From: Aerococcus christensenii
Lineage (GTDB): Bacteria; Bacillota; Bacilli; Lactobacillales; Aerococcaceae
Assembly (NCBI RefSeq): GCF_001543105.1
Contig: NZ_CP014159.1
Coordinates: 558,001-622,000, forward strand
Length of the DNA stretch: 64,000 nt
Direction of reading: 5' to 3'
Position 1 is the first letter of the stretch. Each line of letters begins with the position of its first letter. The notes under the pieces were generated by a model, which ran no database searches, had not been told where the DNA came from, and saw only the letters and a program-made list of their open reading frames with translations. Of the stretch, positions 32,815 through 42,342 are shown in pieces. Both the position numbers and the translations under genes were made by a program.

Positions 32815-32935
32815 CTAAAAGAACACCCCCTAAAGTAAAAGAACACCCCCTTGTATAAATCGCACACACCCCATAAAGCAAAAAAGACACCCCTAAAAAA
32901 GAAAAAATCTAGCGTCAATTCACGCTAGACTTTCA
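32815..32935. repeat. Short direct repeats (AAAAGAACACCCC) followed by a terminator hairpin
   Basis: TAAAAGAACACCCCC occurs twice 19 bases apart, with two looser relatives (CACACACCCC, AAAAGACACCCC) after it. TCTAGCGT/ACGCTAGA (about 32908-32930) then forms an 8-bp stem with a T run on the minus strand. Confidence 0.5.
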
Positions 32936-32972
32936 TTCACGTTCTTCCGTTTCGCAAGCCTACAATAAACCC

Positions 32973-33094
32973 TTATTTACAGTGTTCTTCTAAGCAACAG
33001 CCACCAAACTTTGTATCATTTCCTGTAAAGTTATCTCTAGTTTCATCACGTGTTGGATACAATGAAACCTTGCCTTTGAACTCTGAAACTATTT
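32973..33094 (-). pseudogene. 3' scrap of an unrecognised element gene
   Basis: Reads EFKGKVSLYPTRDETRDNFT, GNDTKFGGCCLEEHCK-stop, with no start. The KVSLYPTRDET-coding stretch recurs at 26785-26825. The Cys-rich tail suggests metal binding. Family unknown. Confidence 0.45.
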
Positions 33095-33196
33095 ATAGGA
33101 ATCCTGAAACTTTAACTTTCCATTCTGAGTTTTAACCTAACACTTTTAAATCTAATGCTTGGTATTCCTTCTACTATTTACGGCTTATATCTGAGA

Positions 33197-34102
33197 CTAT
33201 ACTTCCAGCAAATCATAGAAAGTCCGCTCATCTATGATTTCTATATCTTGCCCCTCAAGTTTTAACTTTTCTGCTTTCTTATGCTTTGAAGACTTCTCAC
33301 CTTTAAGAATTGCATTGTAGTCATTGTCACCAAGTATCAGATAGTTAGTCTGCTTATTCACGCTATTATCTAAGATACCGCCGAGATTCACTACAAGCTG
33401 CATAGCATCTTTTCGAAGCATTTTCTCAAGCTTACCGGTGAAAATCACATGTCGATTATAGAAAAATCCACCTTCATCAATGACCGCTTCAGTAGGCTTA
33501 ATAGCTTTGATATCTATTCCTTTGCCGCCGTGGCTTTCGCCGGTGATCCATAAATCTTCAATAGCGAGATTCTTCTCAGCCATACCGGCTTTTACGGCAT
33601 CGTATAATTCTTTTGTTGATACACAGTCTGATAAAGCACGATGTTCGTTATTATGTAAGCCTAAGTAGTTAGTTAAATCGGAGAGTCTATGATGCTTCAA
33701 CTCAGGATACAGTTTACGAGCAAATTGCATCGTATCCATATACCGGTTAGTCAGTTGTTCCTTAAAGCCTGCGTTCAAAAAACGCATATCAAAAGAAGTG
33801 TTATGACCAAGGATAATGTCATCACCTATGAACGAGAGTACATCCGTTTTAACACCGGCTATAGATGGCATGCCTTCCAGCATGTCATTAGTTATTCCTG
33901 TTAATGCTGTAATAAAACCATCTACTTCTGTACTCGGTTTAATCAACTGATCATAACGATCTACAATTTCATTATTCCTGACCCTTAAAATACCAATTTC
34001 AATAATTTCATCGTAATACGCAGATAAGCCGGTCGTTTCAGTATCTAGCACACAATAATCATCAATGAGTTGCTTAGTGTAATTTGAGTTTGAATTGGAC
34101 AT
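33197..34102 (-). CDS. DnaQ-like 3'-5' exonuclease with C-terminal BRCT domain
   Basis: 301 residues from the ATG at 34102 behind AGGAGG. Exonuclease domain (about 10-170) of the DEDDh type: VLDTETTG, LGHNTSFDMRFL, and HRALSDC with the catalytic His and Asp. The C-terminal third (FYNRHVIFTGKLEKMLRKDA, VVNLGGILDNSVNKQTNYLI) is a BRCT domain like that of NAD ligases. This combination resembles polymerase III epsilon-like proteins carried by mobile elements; a role in element DNA repair is plausible. Start codons upstream of 34102 lie before the ribosome site. Confidence 0.85.
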   Translation of the reverse strand: MSNSNSNYTKQLIDDYCVLDTETTGLSAYYDEIIEIGILRVRNNEIVDRYDQLIKPSTEVDGFITALTGITNDMLEGMPSIAGVKTDVLSFIGDDIILGHNTSFDMRFLNAGFKEQLTNRYMDTMQFARKLYPELKHHRLSDLTNYLGLHNNEHRALSDCVSTKELYDAVKAGMAEKNLAIEDLWITGESHGGKGIDIKAIKPTEAVIDEGGFFYNRHVIFTGKLEKMLRKDAMQLVVNLGGILDNSVNKQTNYLILGDNDYNAILKGEKSSKHKKAEKLKLEGQDIEIIDERTFYDLLEV

Positions 34103-34291
34103 AAAAAGCACCTCCTTCATCTATTGAAATCAGTCTAGCACTTATTATATCTTGAAAGCTAAGTGCCTTAAGCATAAAAACAGGTCGATTGTAATAATTG
34201 ACCGGCTGTTTTAACTATTTTTTATAAAGATTTTGTCAGCCTTTTTCGCGCAATTACTACCGTTAGTGTATCAGATTAACTATTAAAAAAC

Positions 34292-34849
34292 TCAAGAATT
34301 AGATGCAATTATTTGTAGCATCATTTTAGATATTTCTTTTGGAGACGGGCGATTTTCCATTTGCATCCATTCGGAAAGAAGATTCCAAAGTGCACCGGCA
34401 CTGACAAGCAGTGCAGCTTTCTTTTCAAAGATGCTATCGTACAAATTTTGATTTCCACGAACGGTGTCATAAATCACAGGTAAGGCCCGATTGAATTCTT
34501 CCAGCAGATAATAGAACAGATGATTCCGCTGCAAAAGACGCAAAAAGTTGATCTGTTTCTCCCAAAAGGTAAAAAACACTTCCACAATCTGCTCCAGTGT
34601 ATAGTGCCTGTCTTTTTGAAAATAAGTAATGTAGTCCTCACATCTTTCTAAGAAGCATTGCTGTAATACCTGCTCCTTCGAATCAAAGATCCGATAAAAA
34701 GTTCTCCTTGATAAAAGCGCATGTTCGGCGATTTCTGTTACGGTAATACGAGCGTAGTCTTTTTGGCTCATAAGATCCAACAAGGACTGCATCAACCATT
34801 GACGGGATTGCTCAGCGATGGGATTCTTTTCCTTTTCTACCAAACTCAT
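34292..34849 (-). CDS. TetR/AcrR-family regulator
   Basis: 185 residues from the ATG at 34849, which follows GGAGGACC; longer reading to 35092 would run through the divergent promoter. The N-terminal HTH is clear (LMSQKDYARITVTEIAEHAL, LSRRTFYRIFDSKEQVL), with a helical ligand domain after it. It is divergent from the HXXEE/hydrolase operon, and likely represses that operon and itself through repeats in the shared promoter. The inducer is unknown. Confidence 0.85.
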   Translation of the reverse strand: MSLVEKEKNPIAEQSRQWLMQSLLDLMSQKDYARITVTEIAEHALLSRRTFYRIFDSKEQVLQQCFLERCEDYITYFQKDRHYTLEQIVEVFFTFWEKQINFLRLLQRNHLFYYLLEEFNRALPVIYDTVRGNQNLYDSIFEKKAALLVSAGALWNLLSEWMQMENRPSPKEISKMMLQIIASNS

Positions 34850-34860
34850 TTTGGTCCTCC

Positions 34861-34970
34861 TGTCACACTTTTTCGGGATTGTAGCACTTGAACTTCTTCC
34901 ATTAACAATCATGTCTTTTTGAATATAATATAAATTAGAAAGTGACACAAGTGAGACAGATAAAGGAGGC
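34861..34970 (+). promoter_or_regulatory. Divergent promoter and operator region of the TetR cassette
   Basis: Plus strand TTAACA (34902-34907), 16 bases, TATAAT (34924-34929). TGTCACACTTTTT (34861-34873) and AAAGTGACACAAGTGAGACA (34949-34968) hold similar inverted and tandem TGACAC-type sequences flanking the two starts, as expected for TetR operators. Confidence 0.6.
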
Positions 34971-34978
34971 TCAATTTT

Positions 34979-35500
34979 ATGAATACAATAAATACGATTG
35001 TTTGGCTGTTCCCGGTTATTTTTATGCTGCATGACTTCGAGGAGATTATTTTTGTGGAGGCATGGAAACGGAAATATAAAAGAAAAATACAAACAACAAA
35101 AATGAAGAAGATTCCATTTGCCGATTTGGGAAGCACCCCGTCATTTTCCATTGGTGTATTGATTGAATTTTTCATTATTTCAGCTTTATCGCTCTCTGCT
35201 TGTATCTTTGATTGGTACTTTTTGTGGCTGGGATTATTTTTTGGATTTACCATTCACCTGATTGTGCATTGTATGTTGGCGTCGCAATTTAAAGGCTATG
35301 TACCCGGAGTGGTCACCGCAGTCCCGTTACTTCCGTTTTGCTTTTATATCCTTTGGGTCTCAAATGAATTCCTTTCTTTTACCACAGCTCAATTATGGAT
35401 CAGTTGTGTAGTAGGCGCTATTTTGATGCTCTTAATGGTGGCTGTTTTGCATAGATGTATGAAATCGTTTGAAACTTTTATCAAGAAGTGGGAAGTTTAA
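34979..35500 (+). CDS. HXXEE-domain membrane protein
   Basis: 173 residues with four to five membrane helices. HDFEE (residues 18-22) in the first helix region gives the family its name; a later LIVHCML and a C-terminal helix follow. Conserved acids and histidines suggest metal binding or membrane lipid chemistry, but the function of HXXEE proteins is not established. AAAGGAGG precedes the ATG. It is co-directional with the hydrolase 38 bases on, under the TetR-controlled promoter. Confidence 0.8.
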   Translation: MNTINTIVWLFPVIFMLHDFEEIIFVEAWKRKYKRKIQTTKMKKIPFADLGSTPSFSIGVLIEFFIISALSLSACIFDWYFLWLGLFFGFTIHLIVHCMLASQFKGYVPGVVTAVPLLPFCFYILWVSNEFLSFTTAQLWISCVVGAILMLLMVAVLHRCMKSFETFIKKWEV

Positions 35501-35538
35501 TTACCCACAAATAGCAAATTTTTAAGGAGGTCTTTTGC

Positions 35539-36720
35539 ATGGAGTTGGAATTTAAACAAGGTATGTATCACCTAAATCCTGATCCTAATTTTAACTTTCA
35601 GCTTAACCGTGTCATTCTTTGGGATGGAGGGAATTTAAACGATGTGATGCAGGCTGCCAAAAGGATTACAGACAGCACAAGCTGGAAACAGGAAATGATT
35701 TACCTTGGGGATCATGCACTCTCTCAAAACAGAATCCCTCAGGCAATTGCATATTACCAGATGAGCGAATTTTTTGATGGAAATCCTGGCAACAAGGAAT
35801 ACTATATAAAAGCCACAGGACTGTTTTATGAGTATTACCATTCTTATTTCGATGAGAGACGTGTCCAGAAAATTCAAGTTCCATATGAAGATGTTATGCT
35901 GCCAATCATGGTTGCAAAAACTCAAAAACAATGTAAGGGCACCATTCTTTTACACGGTGGTAACGATTCATGCTTTGAGGAAATGTTTTTGCCGATGTTA
36001 TATCTTTCTGAACACGGGTATGATGTATATCTATTTGAAGGTCCTGGACAAGGCAACGTTCTTCGTGTTCAAGGTAAACACTTTACATATGCTTGGGAAC
36101 GTCCGGTCAAAGCAATATTAGATTTCTTTCACTTGAATGACGTCATTATTATTGGTGTTTCTTTGGGAGCTATGCTGGCCCTGCGTGCTGCTGCACTTGA
36201 CAAGAGAATTACAAGGGCTGTATCTTGGTCTGTTTTTCCGGACTTTCTTGACGTGGTTCTCGACCAAATACCAAAAAAGGTAGCCGGTATCGTTCGGTTT
36301 ATGTTGAAACATAATCTTCGCATCGTTCTCAGCCCTATTCTTTGCATGATGAAATTGATACGGAAGAATGACCCATTATTTCAATGGGGTGTCAATCATG
36401 GAATGTACGCCTATGGAGCTGACAGCATTTATGATTATCTGAAGAAAGTGAGTAAATATCAGATTATGGATGTGGCCTCCATGATTGAACAAGATGTATT
36501 GATTCTTGGTGCCAACCAAGACCACCTCGTTGATTACCGAATGATCGGCAAAGAAATCAACGCACTTACCAATGCGAACTCTCTCACATTTCGCCTTTTT
36601 ACTGAAAAAGAAAATGCGGGAAATCATTGCAATTTAGGAAACGCCAAACTGGCTTTAGATGTGATACTGCAATGGTTGACATTTTTAAAACAGCGTGATT
36701 TAGAAGTTAGGAAGAATTGA
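35539..36720 (+). CDS. Alpha/beta hydrolase (FrsA/DUF1100-like), TetR cassette
   Basis: 393 residues. An N-terminal helical cap (about 1-125) precedes the hydrolase core: LHGGNDSCFEEMFLPM (oxyanion region), GPGQGNVLR, the nucleophile elbow GVSLGAMLALRAA (Ser at about 207), LILGANQDHLVDY (Asp) and NHCNLGN (His). The catalytic triad is complete. No signal peptide. Substrate unknown; together with TetR and HXXEE it may detoxify or modify a hydrophobic ester. Ribosome site AAGGAGG. Codon use looks less AT-extreme than the flanking scars, consistent with separate origin. Confidence 0.82.
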   Translation: MELEFKQGMYHLNPDPNFNFQLNRVILWDGGNLNDVMQAAKRITDSTSWKQEMIYLGDHALSQNRIPQAIAYYQMSEFFDGNPGNKEYYIKATGLFYEYYHSYFDERRVQKIQVPYEDVMLPIMVAKTQKQCKGTILLHGGNDSCFEEMFLPMLYLSEHGYDVYLFEGPGQGNVLRVQGKHFTYAWERPVKAILDFFHLNDVIIIGVSLGAMLALRAAALDKRITRAVSWSVFPDFLDVVLDQIPKKVAGIVRFMLKHNLRIVLSPILCMMKLIRKNDPLFQWGVNHGMYAYGADSIYDYLKKVSKYQIMDVASMIEQDVLILGANQDHLVDYRMIGKEINALTNANSLTFRLFTEKENAGNHCNLGNAKLALDVILQWLTFLKQRDLEVRKN

Positions 36721-36753
36721 ATTCATTTCAAGAATCTCATGTACATCTATCCT

Positions 36754-36845
36754 ATTATACTCAACGTGTAACTCTTTTAACAGCAAAAAAGCACGTCAGC
36801 AGCTTGCTGATATGCTTTTATTTTGCCTTCTAACATTTCCTATAA
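36754..36845. terminator. Duplicated element end with bidirectional terminator, copy 2
   Basis: GCA-CG-TCAGCAGC pairs with GCTGCTGA-TA-TGC (36787-36815), with T runs on both strands. The whole stretch is over 90% identical to 27815-27905. It terminates both the hydrolase gene and the recombinase fragment. Confidence 0.7.
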
Positions 36846-36847
36846 GC

Positions 36848-37177
36848 TTAACGCTTTAATTCTGTTTTGCTCCCATCAAGGAAAGTAAACTCAACCTTTC
36901 CATCTTTATGCACGCATAGATAGTCAACCATGCTAAGCCAGACGTTTTCATCGAAAACTGTTAACAAGTCCTGTTTTTTCAAGTCCTCGATAAAATATTC
37001 AACTTCATCATGCCTCGCTTGCTTTTCAACAATGCGAGCTTTTACTTCCTTAAGCTTTGATTCTACAGTATTGAACCTGTTCACTAGACTCGTATATTTT
37101 TTCTCCCACATATGATACAGTACATTTCCTTCTGCATAAATTTTCCCGCTTACAAGGTGGGTGCAAAGTGTGCGCAC
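36848..37177 (-). pseudogene. Serine recombinase C-terminal fragment adjoining rlmD
   Basis: 110 residues, of which about 95 are recombinase: YHMWEKKYTSLVNRFNTVES, a coiled middle (KLKEVKARIVEKQARHDEVE), FDENVWLSMVDYLCVHKDGK and VEFTFLDGSKTELKR. The catalytic and zinc-ribbon domains are missing. The first ~15 residues come from the element arm. It lies directly between arm copy A and the terminator, as expected for an integrase gene next to its attachment site. Confidence 0.75.
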
Positions 37178-37400
37178 TTTTTAACGTTAACATCCTGTGC
37201 ACTCGACCCTAGAGCGTCGATATCTTCCCCCAAACAGCCAAACTGTGCTCAAAGACCGCGAGAACCCAGCTTAAAGCCACTTCGCATTAAACCTTTTAAC
37301 GATAGCCCTCGCTAAGCCCTGCTGCACAAGGGCTCATTTGCACCCGGCTAATCAGCCTTTGACATCAATACAACGGTCTCCACATGCGAAGTTTGTGGGA
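37159..37400 (-). other. Attachment site copy A at the rlmD 3' end plus 187-bp element arm
   Basis: GGGTGCAAA (37159-37167) and TTTGCACCC (37337-37345) bound a 187-bp arm repeated at 24546-24830 (copy D). Next come CGGCTAATCAGCC-TTTGACATCAAT and the core CATGTGGAGAC on the minus strand (about 37377-37387), inside the rlmD coding sequence. The last codons of rlmD (LMSKAD-stop) therefore lie on the element side of the core. Confidence 0.7.
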
Positions 37401-38739
37401 AGAGATCCACGGGCTGAACGTCTCCCATTTCATACCCTGCTTCCACAAATTTGGCACAATCTCTCGCCAACGTTGCAGGATTACAGCTCACATAGATAAT
37501 TTTTTGAGGACCTACTTCCAACACTTGCTCTTTAAATTCATCACTTAATCCTTTCCTTGGAGGATCAACGACCAATACATCCGCTTGAATGCCCTGACTC
37601 ACCCATTGCTTCATCACTTGACCGGCATCTCCCGCCTCAAAATGCGTATGGGTTAAGCCGTTCCTCTCCGCGTTCTCCTTCGCCATGCGGATGGCATCTT
37701 CTACAATTTCGACCCCATAAACAGCCTTAGCTTGTCGAGCGAGCGCTAAAGAAATGGTTCCAATGCCGCAGTAAGCATCGATGACGGTTTCTTTTCCTGT
37801 TAGTTCTGCCCGCTTTAAAGCTTCTTGATAAAGGCGTTCCGCTTGTGGGGTATTCACTTGAAAGAAGCTTCGACTAGATATTGAAAAAGTCAATCCCAGC
37901 ATTTGATCTTCATAGACATCTTGCCCATAGAATACTCTTTGTTTGTCACCTAGAATCACATTGGTTTTCTTTTCGTTTTGATTTAAAATAATGCTCTTGA
38001 CTTGAGGAACGACCGCTGTTAAGTCTTCGACAATTTTCTTTTCCTGAGGCAATTGTGTCCCATTAACCACCAAAATAATCATCAGTTGACCGGTATAATA
38101 ACCCTGACGTACAACAACATAACGCAATAAGCCTTGGTGGTTGGTCTCCTTATAAGAAGAGATCGGATAATGATTTAAAACATCCATTACTTTCTGTAAA
38201 CAATCATCAATCTCTTGACTTTGAATATGATAATTCTGAATAGGGAGAATGACATGAGAACGTTGCCGATAAAAACCTGTATAAAGCGCCCCTTCATCTC
38301 CAGCAATAGGGACTTGGGCTTTATTCCGGTACGCCCACGGATTCTCCATCCCTATCGTTTCTAAAACTTCTCTTCCTTGATCCAAACCAAACTTATGCAA
38401 GGCATTAATGACTTGCTGCCGCTTAAAAGTCAGTTGAGCAGGATAAGCAAGATGTTGCAGCGGCATCGTTCCTGTCCGCAAACCGTCCTCATCACGTAAA
38501 GGAACTCGGCATGGCGCATCATTGTAGCGCTTCTCCACTTTTGCAAAGCCGTAACGCTTTAAGGCCTTTAATACCTTCACTTGACATTTTTCAGAAGGAA
38601 GAGCATTGGCAATAAATAAAGAATAATGATCTACTTTCGCAACACCTAATCCTTCATAGGTCAAATCTTCAATCTCTACTTCATAGCTTTTATTTTTTTC
38701 TACTGGAATTTTTTGATCAACGATGTCCTTTCGTGTCAT
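37348..38739 (-). CDS. rlmD: 23S rRNA (uracil-C5)-methyltransferase RlmD/RumA family
   Basis: 463 residues. An N-terminal TRAM domain (EIEDLTYEGLGVAKVDHYSL), RNA-binding middle, then SAM-binding VIDAYCGIGTISLALA, VVDPPRKGLS and the catalytic cysteine in YVSCNPATLARDC. It methylates a uridine in 23S rRNA with S-adenosylmethionine. AAGGAG precedes the ATG. The gene's 3' end is a known integration hotspot for streptococcal ICEs, and here the element supplies the final residues after HVETV, so the gene stays functional. It forms the right border of the island. Confidence 0.92.
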   Translation of the reverse strand: MTRKDIVDQKIPVEKNKSYEVEIEDLTYEGLGVAKVDHYSLFIANALPSEKCQVKVLKALKRYGFAKVEKRYNDAPCRVPLRDEDGLRTGTMPLQHLAYPAQLTFKRQQVINALHKFGLDQGREVLETIGMENPWAYRNKAQVPIAGDEGALYTGFYRQRSHVILPIQNYHIQSQEIDDCLQKVMDVLNHYPISSYKETNHQGLLRYVVVRQGYYTGQLMIILVVNGTQLPQEKKIVEDLTAVVPQVKSIILNQNEKKTNVILGDKQRVFYGQDVYEDQMLGLTFSISSRSFFQVNTPQAERLYQEALKRAELTGKETVIDAYCGIGTISLALARQAKAVYGVEIVEDAIRMAKENAERNGLTHTHFEAGDAGQVMKQWVSQGIQADVLVVDPPRKGLSDEFKEQVLEVGPQKIIYVSCNPATLARDCAKFVEAGYEMGDVQPVDLFPQTSHVETVVLMSKAD

Positions 38740-38826
38740 TCATTCTTCTCCTTATCTTTGCTTACTTCTTACAAAAAAGTCTCTGCTTTTAAGTATCCTC
38801 TTTTCTAAAAACAGAGCGTCTCGTTT

Positions 38827-39312
38827 CTAATCTTGAGTCACGTGAACAAGCTTTCTCTCAAAAGGATCTTTCGAAAAGCCTTGCTCCAAAATACATTTTG
38901 CCCATTCTTTTGCTCCAAATAAAGAGTGATCTCGGTAATTTCCGCAAGAATCTCTTCGAACGCCTTGGACGTCTTCAAAGTTACTCTTTAGGATCTTTCT
39001 GAGGACCTTCGTATAGGCAATTGCCACTGTTTCAGGACTAACTTCTCCCCATATAATTAAGTAAAACCCTGTCCGACACCCCATCGGAGAAATATCGATC
39101 ACCCCTTCTAGATAATCCCGAATATAGGCAGCTGACATATGTTCAATCGTATGTAAGGCAGCTGTTGGAATCGTTACTTGATTCGGCATGGTTAAACGAA
39201 TATCCAATTTTGTAATTTTATCTCCATTTTTGCCTTCTTCTCTCCCAGCCACACGCACATAGGGGGGCTTTACTAAATCGTGGTTCAACTCAAAGCTTTC
39301 AACTTTAGTCAT
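38827..39312 (-). CDS. luxS: S-ribosylhomocysteine lyase (autoinducer-2 synthesis)
   Basis: 161 residues from the ATG at 39312; the GTG three codons earlier is too close to AAGGAG. The metal site HTIEH and the cysteine in RDSCGNY are present, as is the catalytic [10 protein letters not shown]. LuxS splits S-ribosylhomocysteine into homocysteine and DPD, the precursor of AI-2, in the activated methyl cycle. It lies upstream of rlmD on the same strand with 88 bases between; its own -10 (TATGAT) is about 30 bases before the start. Confidence 0.93.
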   Translation of the reverse strand: MTKVESFELNHDLVKPPYVRVAGREEGKNGDKITKLDIRLTMPNQVTIPTAALHTIEHMSAAYIRDYLEGVIDISPMGCRTGFYLIIWGEVSPETVAIAYTKVLRKILKSNFEDVQGVRRDSCGNYRDHSLFGAKEWAKCILEQGFSKDPFERKLVHVTQD

Positions 39313-39388
39313 TTTTTTCACTCTCCTTCAATGCTTTCAGTGCTATCATATCATATTCTTCACTTGGATAAAAAAACTATTTATGCCA

Positions 39389-39424
39389 CAAAAAAAGCAC
39401 CTATCCCATTCTCAGATAGGTGCT
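39389..39424 (-). terminator. Terminator of the gatCAB operon
   Basis: GCACCTATC (39397-39405) pairs with GATAGGTGC (39415-39423); seven T follow on the minus strand. Confidence 0.88.
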
Positions 39425-39440
39425 TCAATGAGCCACTTTC

Positions 39441-40871
39441 TTAACGTTTGTCTAATTCTTGTTTCAATAATTGATTCAAGACTTGCGGGTTGGCTTTACC
39501 CTTCGTTTGTTTCATTAATTGGCCAACCAAGAAGCCCATTGCTTTCTTCTTACCTGCTTGGTAATCTTCCAAGGACTGTGGATTAGCATCAATGATGGCA
39601 TTGATCATTGGCACTAATTGGCTAGGATCAGAAATTTGAACTAATCCTTCTGCTTCCACAAATTCTTTCGCACTACCGCCATTATCAGCTAAGTGTTTGA
39701 AGACTCGTTTAGCAATCTTAGAAGAAATTGTTCCATCTGCAATTAATTGAATCATTTCTGCTAAATTTTCAGGCGTTAAGCCCAATTGATCTAACGTTTT
39801 TTCGTTATCGTTCATATAAGCAGAAACTTCACCCATTAACCAGTTAGAAGCTTGTTTAGGATCTGCTCCTAAACGAACACATTCGTCAAAGAAATCAGAC
39901 ATGACTAAAGTTTGAGTTAGGACCATAGCGTCATAAGCTGGTAAATCAAATTCTTCCACATAACGTTTCCGACGTTCTGCTGGCATTTCTGGAATATCTT
40001 TGCGGATGGTTTCAAGCCATTCTTCACTCACCGTAAATTCAGGCATATCTGGTTCTGGGAAGTAACGATAGTCTGCTTCGCCTTCCTTCACACGCATCAA
40101 TACCGTTCGTTGATTGTCTTTGTCCCAACGAAGTGAAGATTGGACCACACGATCCCCACGGTTCAACACTTGCGCTTGACGTTTTTGTTCATAAGCTAAT
40201 CCACGGCGAACATTAGAGAAGGAGTTGAGGTTCTTGATTTCGGTTTTGGTTCCGAATTTTTCTTGACCATATGGGCGTAAAGAAATATTCGCATCACACC
40301 GCATAGAACCTTCTTCCATCTTCACATCGGACACATCAATAAACATCATAGTTTCACGAATTTTTTCTAGGTAAGCATAAGCTTCTTCTGGAGAGCGCAT
40401 ATCTGCTTCAGAAACGATTTCAACTAATGGGGTCCCTTGACGGTTGAGGTCCACATGAGATTCTCCATTTTCGTGAATGGACTTCCCAGCATCTTCTTCC
40501 AAGTGAATACGTTCGATACGGATTCGTTTGGTTTCCCCATTTTCTAATTCAATATCAACGTAACCATGTTCCCCTAAAGGACGATCTAATTGAGTAATTT
40601 GATAAGCTTTTGGGTTATCTGGATAGAAATAGTTCTTCCGGTCAAAGGCTTGGACAGGATTGACTTGACAATGTAATGCCATAGCTGCACGCAAGCCAAA
40701 TTCAATCGCATGCTTATTCACAACAGGTAAAACCCCTGGATAGCCCCAGTCAATCACATTCGTTTGTGTATTTGGTTCTGCCCCAAAACTTGTTGGCGTT
40801 GGGGAGAAAACTTTTGATCTTGTTTTTAATTCAACGTGGATTTCTAATCCAATCACTGATTCATAATTCAT
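39441..40871 (-). CDS. gatB: Aspartyl/glutamyl-tRNA amidotransferase subunit B
   Basis: 476 residues, full length. [35 protein letters not shown], and EDAGKSIH are the kinase-like N-terminal core; the C-terminal YqeY-like tail ([20 protein letters not shown]) binds tRNA. GatCAB converts Glu-tRNA-Gln (and Asp-tRNA-Asn) to the amidated forms in the cytosol. It is last in gatC-gatA-gatB, 14 bases after gatA. Confidence 0.96.
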   Translation of the reverse strand: MNYESVIGLEIHVELKTRSKVFSPTPTSFGAEPNTQTNVIDWGYPGVLPVVNKHAIEFGLRAAMALHCQVNPVQAFDRKNYFYPDNPKAYQITQLDRPLGEHGYVDIELENGETKRIRIERIHLEEDAGKSIHENGESHVDLNRQGTPLVEIVSEADMRSPEEAYAYLEKIRETMMFIDVSDVKMEEGSMRCDANISLRPYGQEKFGTKTEIKNLNSFSNVRRGLAYEQKRQAQVLNRGDRVVQSSLRWDKDNQRTVLMRVKEGEADYRYFPEPDMPEFTVSEEWLETIRKDIPEMPAERRKRYVEEFDLPAYDAMVLTQTLVMSDFFDECVRLGADPKQASNWLMGEVSAYMNDNEKTLDQLGLTPENLAEMIQLIADGTISSKIAKRVFKHLADNGGSAKEFVEAEGLVQISDPSQLVPMINAIIDANPQSLEDYQAGKKKAMGFLVGQLMKQTKGKANPQVLNQLLKQELDKR

Positions 40872-40885
40872 CGTGTATCCTCCCT

Positions 40886-42337
40886 CTATTCTGGATGTTT
40901 GGTATGGTAGTCAGTAGCTTGTTCATAAGCATAGGCTGCTTGATATAAAGTTGATTCATCGAAGTAATTACCGATTAACTGTAACCCGATTGGTAAGTTT
41001 TCATCATCAAACCCACAAGGAACTGAAATACTTGGTAAACCTGCTAAGTTCACTGGAACAGTTAATAAGTCTGCCATATACATTTCGATTGGATCGGCAC
41101 TCTTTTCACCAAAAGCAAACGCTGTAGAGGTAGTAACAGGCCCTGCGACAATGTCATAGTTAACAAATAATTCTTCAAATTGACGACGAATTAAGGTACG
41201 AACACGTCCAGCTTTTTTGTAATAAGCGTCAAAATATCCTGAAGAAAGTGAGAAGGTCCCAAGCATAATTCGCATCTTCACTTCATTCCCAAAGCCTTCT
41301 GAACGACTACGTACGTAAAGATCTTCCAAATCTTCAAATTCTTTGGCACGATATCCGTAACGAACCCCATCAAAACGTTGCAAGTTAGAAGAAGCTTCAG
41401 AAGAAGCAATAATGTAATAAACAGGAATCCCATATTTTAAGAGTGGGAAGTGAACACGGTCCACACTAGCTCCTAATTCTTCTAATTGTTTAATCGCTGC
41501 TTCCACTTTTTCTTTGACAACTGGGGCTACCCCTTCATCCATAAATTCTTCAGGAACAGCGATACGCAAACCTTTGACACCATTTTTTAATTTTGCGGTG
41601 AAGTCAGGGACTTCAATATCTGCCGTCGTGGAATCCCGTTCATCAAGCCCAGAAATTGCTTGTAATAGGATAGCGTTATCTTCTACGGTCCGTGTCATTG
41701 GCCCAATCTGATCAAGAGAAGATCCAAAGGCAATAAGCCCCCAACGAGATACACGTCCATAGGTAGGTTTCATCCCCACAATTCCGTTATAAGATGCAGG
41801 TTGACGAATAGAGCCACCGGTATCACTCCCTAAAGAAGCCACCACTTCTCCTCCAGCAACAGCTGCTGCAGAACCACCAGAAGATCCACCAGGAACACGT
41901 TCTAAGTTCCAAGGATTCCGACTTGGTCCAAAATAAGAGGTTTCTGTTGAAGACCCCATAGCGAATTCATCAAGGTTCAACTTACCGATCATAATTGCAC
42001 CAGCAGCTTCCAATTTTTCCATGACTGCTGATTGATAGACTGGGATAAAGCCCTCTAAGATATGGGAAGAAGCTGTAGTTTCTACGCCTTCTGTAATAAT
42101 ATTGTCCTTAATCCCTACTGGAATTCCTTGCAAAGGACGATCCGTAGAATACCCTTTTTGATCAGATTTTTCAGCAGCCTTTAAGGCGCCTTCTTCATCT
42201 AAAGTCAAAAAAGCATGATAATCTGTATCTAAATCTTTAATTCGTTGAATCGTTTGTTTTACCAAGTCAACCGCGGTAATCTCTCCGTTGACGAGTTGTT
42301 GATTCAAGCTAACAATTGTTTCATCAAAACGCCCCAT
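40886..42337 (-). CDS. gatA: Aspartyl/glutamyl-tRNA amidotransferase subunit A
   Basis: 483 residues of the amidase-signature family. The Ser-cisSer-Lys catalytic machinery is visible: Lys in [10 protein letters not shown], the glycine/serine-rich [17 protein letters not shown], and [19 protein letters not shown]. It releases ammonia from glutamine for transamidation by GatB. It is five bases after gatC. Confidence 0.96.
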   Translation of the reverse strand: MGRFDETIVSLNQQLVNGEITAVDLVKQTIQRIKDLDTDYHAFLTLDEEGALKAAEKSDQKGYSTDRPLQGIPVGIKDNIITEGVETTASSHILEGFIPVYQSAVMEKLEAAGAIMIGKLNLDEFAMGSSTETSYFGPSRNPWNLERVPGGSSGGSAAAVAGGEVVASLGSDTGGSIRQPASYNGIVGMKPTYGRVSRWGLIAFGSSLDQIGPMTRTVEDNAILLQAISGLDERDSTTADIEVPDFTAKLKNGVKGLRIAVPEEFMDEGVAPVVKEKVEAAIKQLEELGASVDRVHFPLLKYGIPVYYIIASSEASSNLQRFDGVRYGYRAKEFEDLEDLYVRSRSEGFGNEVKMRIMLGTFSLSSGYFDAYYKKAGRVRTLIRRQFEELFVNYDIVAGPVTTSTAFAFGEKSADPIEMYMADLLTVPVNLAGLPSISVPCGFDDENLPIGLQLIGNYFDESTLYQAAYAYEQATDYHTKHPE

Positions 42338-42342
42338 GCGAA

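Noticed and set aside
32815-32890. CRISPR-like short repeats
   Set aside because: Only two exact units, irregular spacing and no cas genes; not an array.
34850-35253. Extended N terminus of the TetR gene and an overlapping 114-codon minus-strand frame
   Set aside because: Both run through the divergent promoter and the HXXEE gene; the ATG at 34849 with GGAGG explains the regulator.
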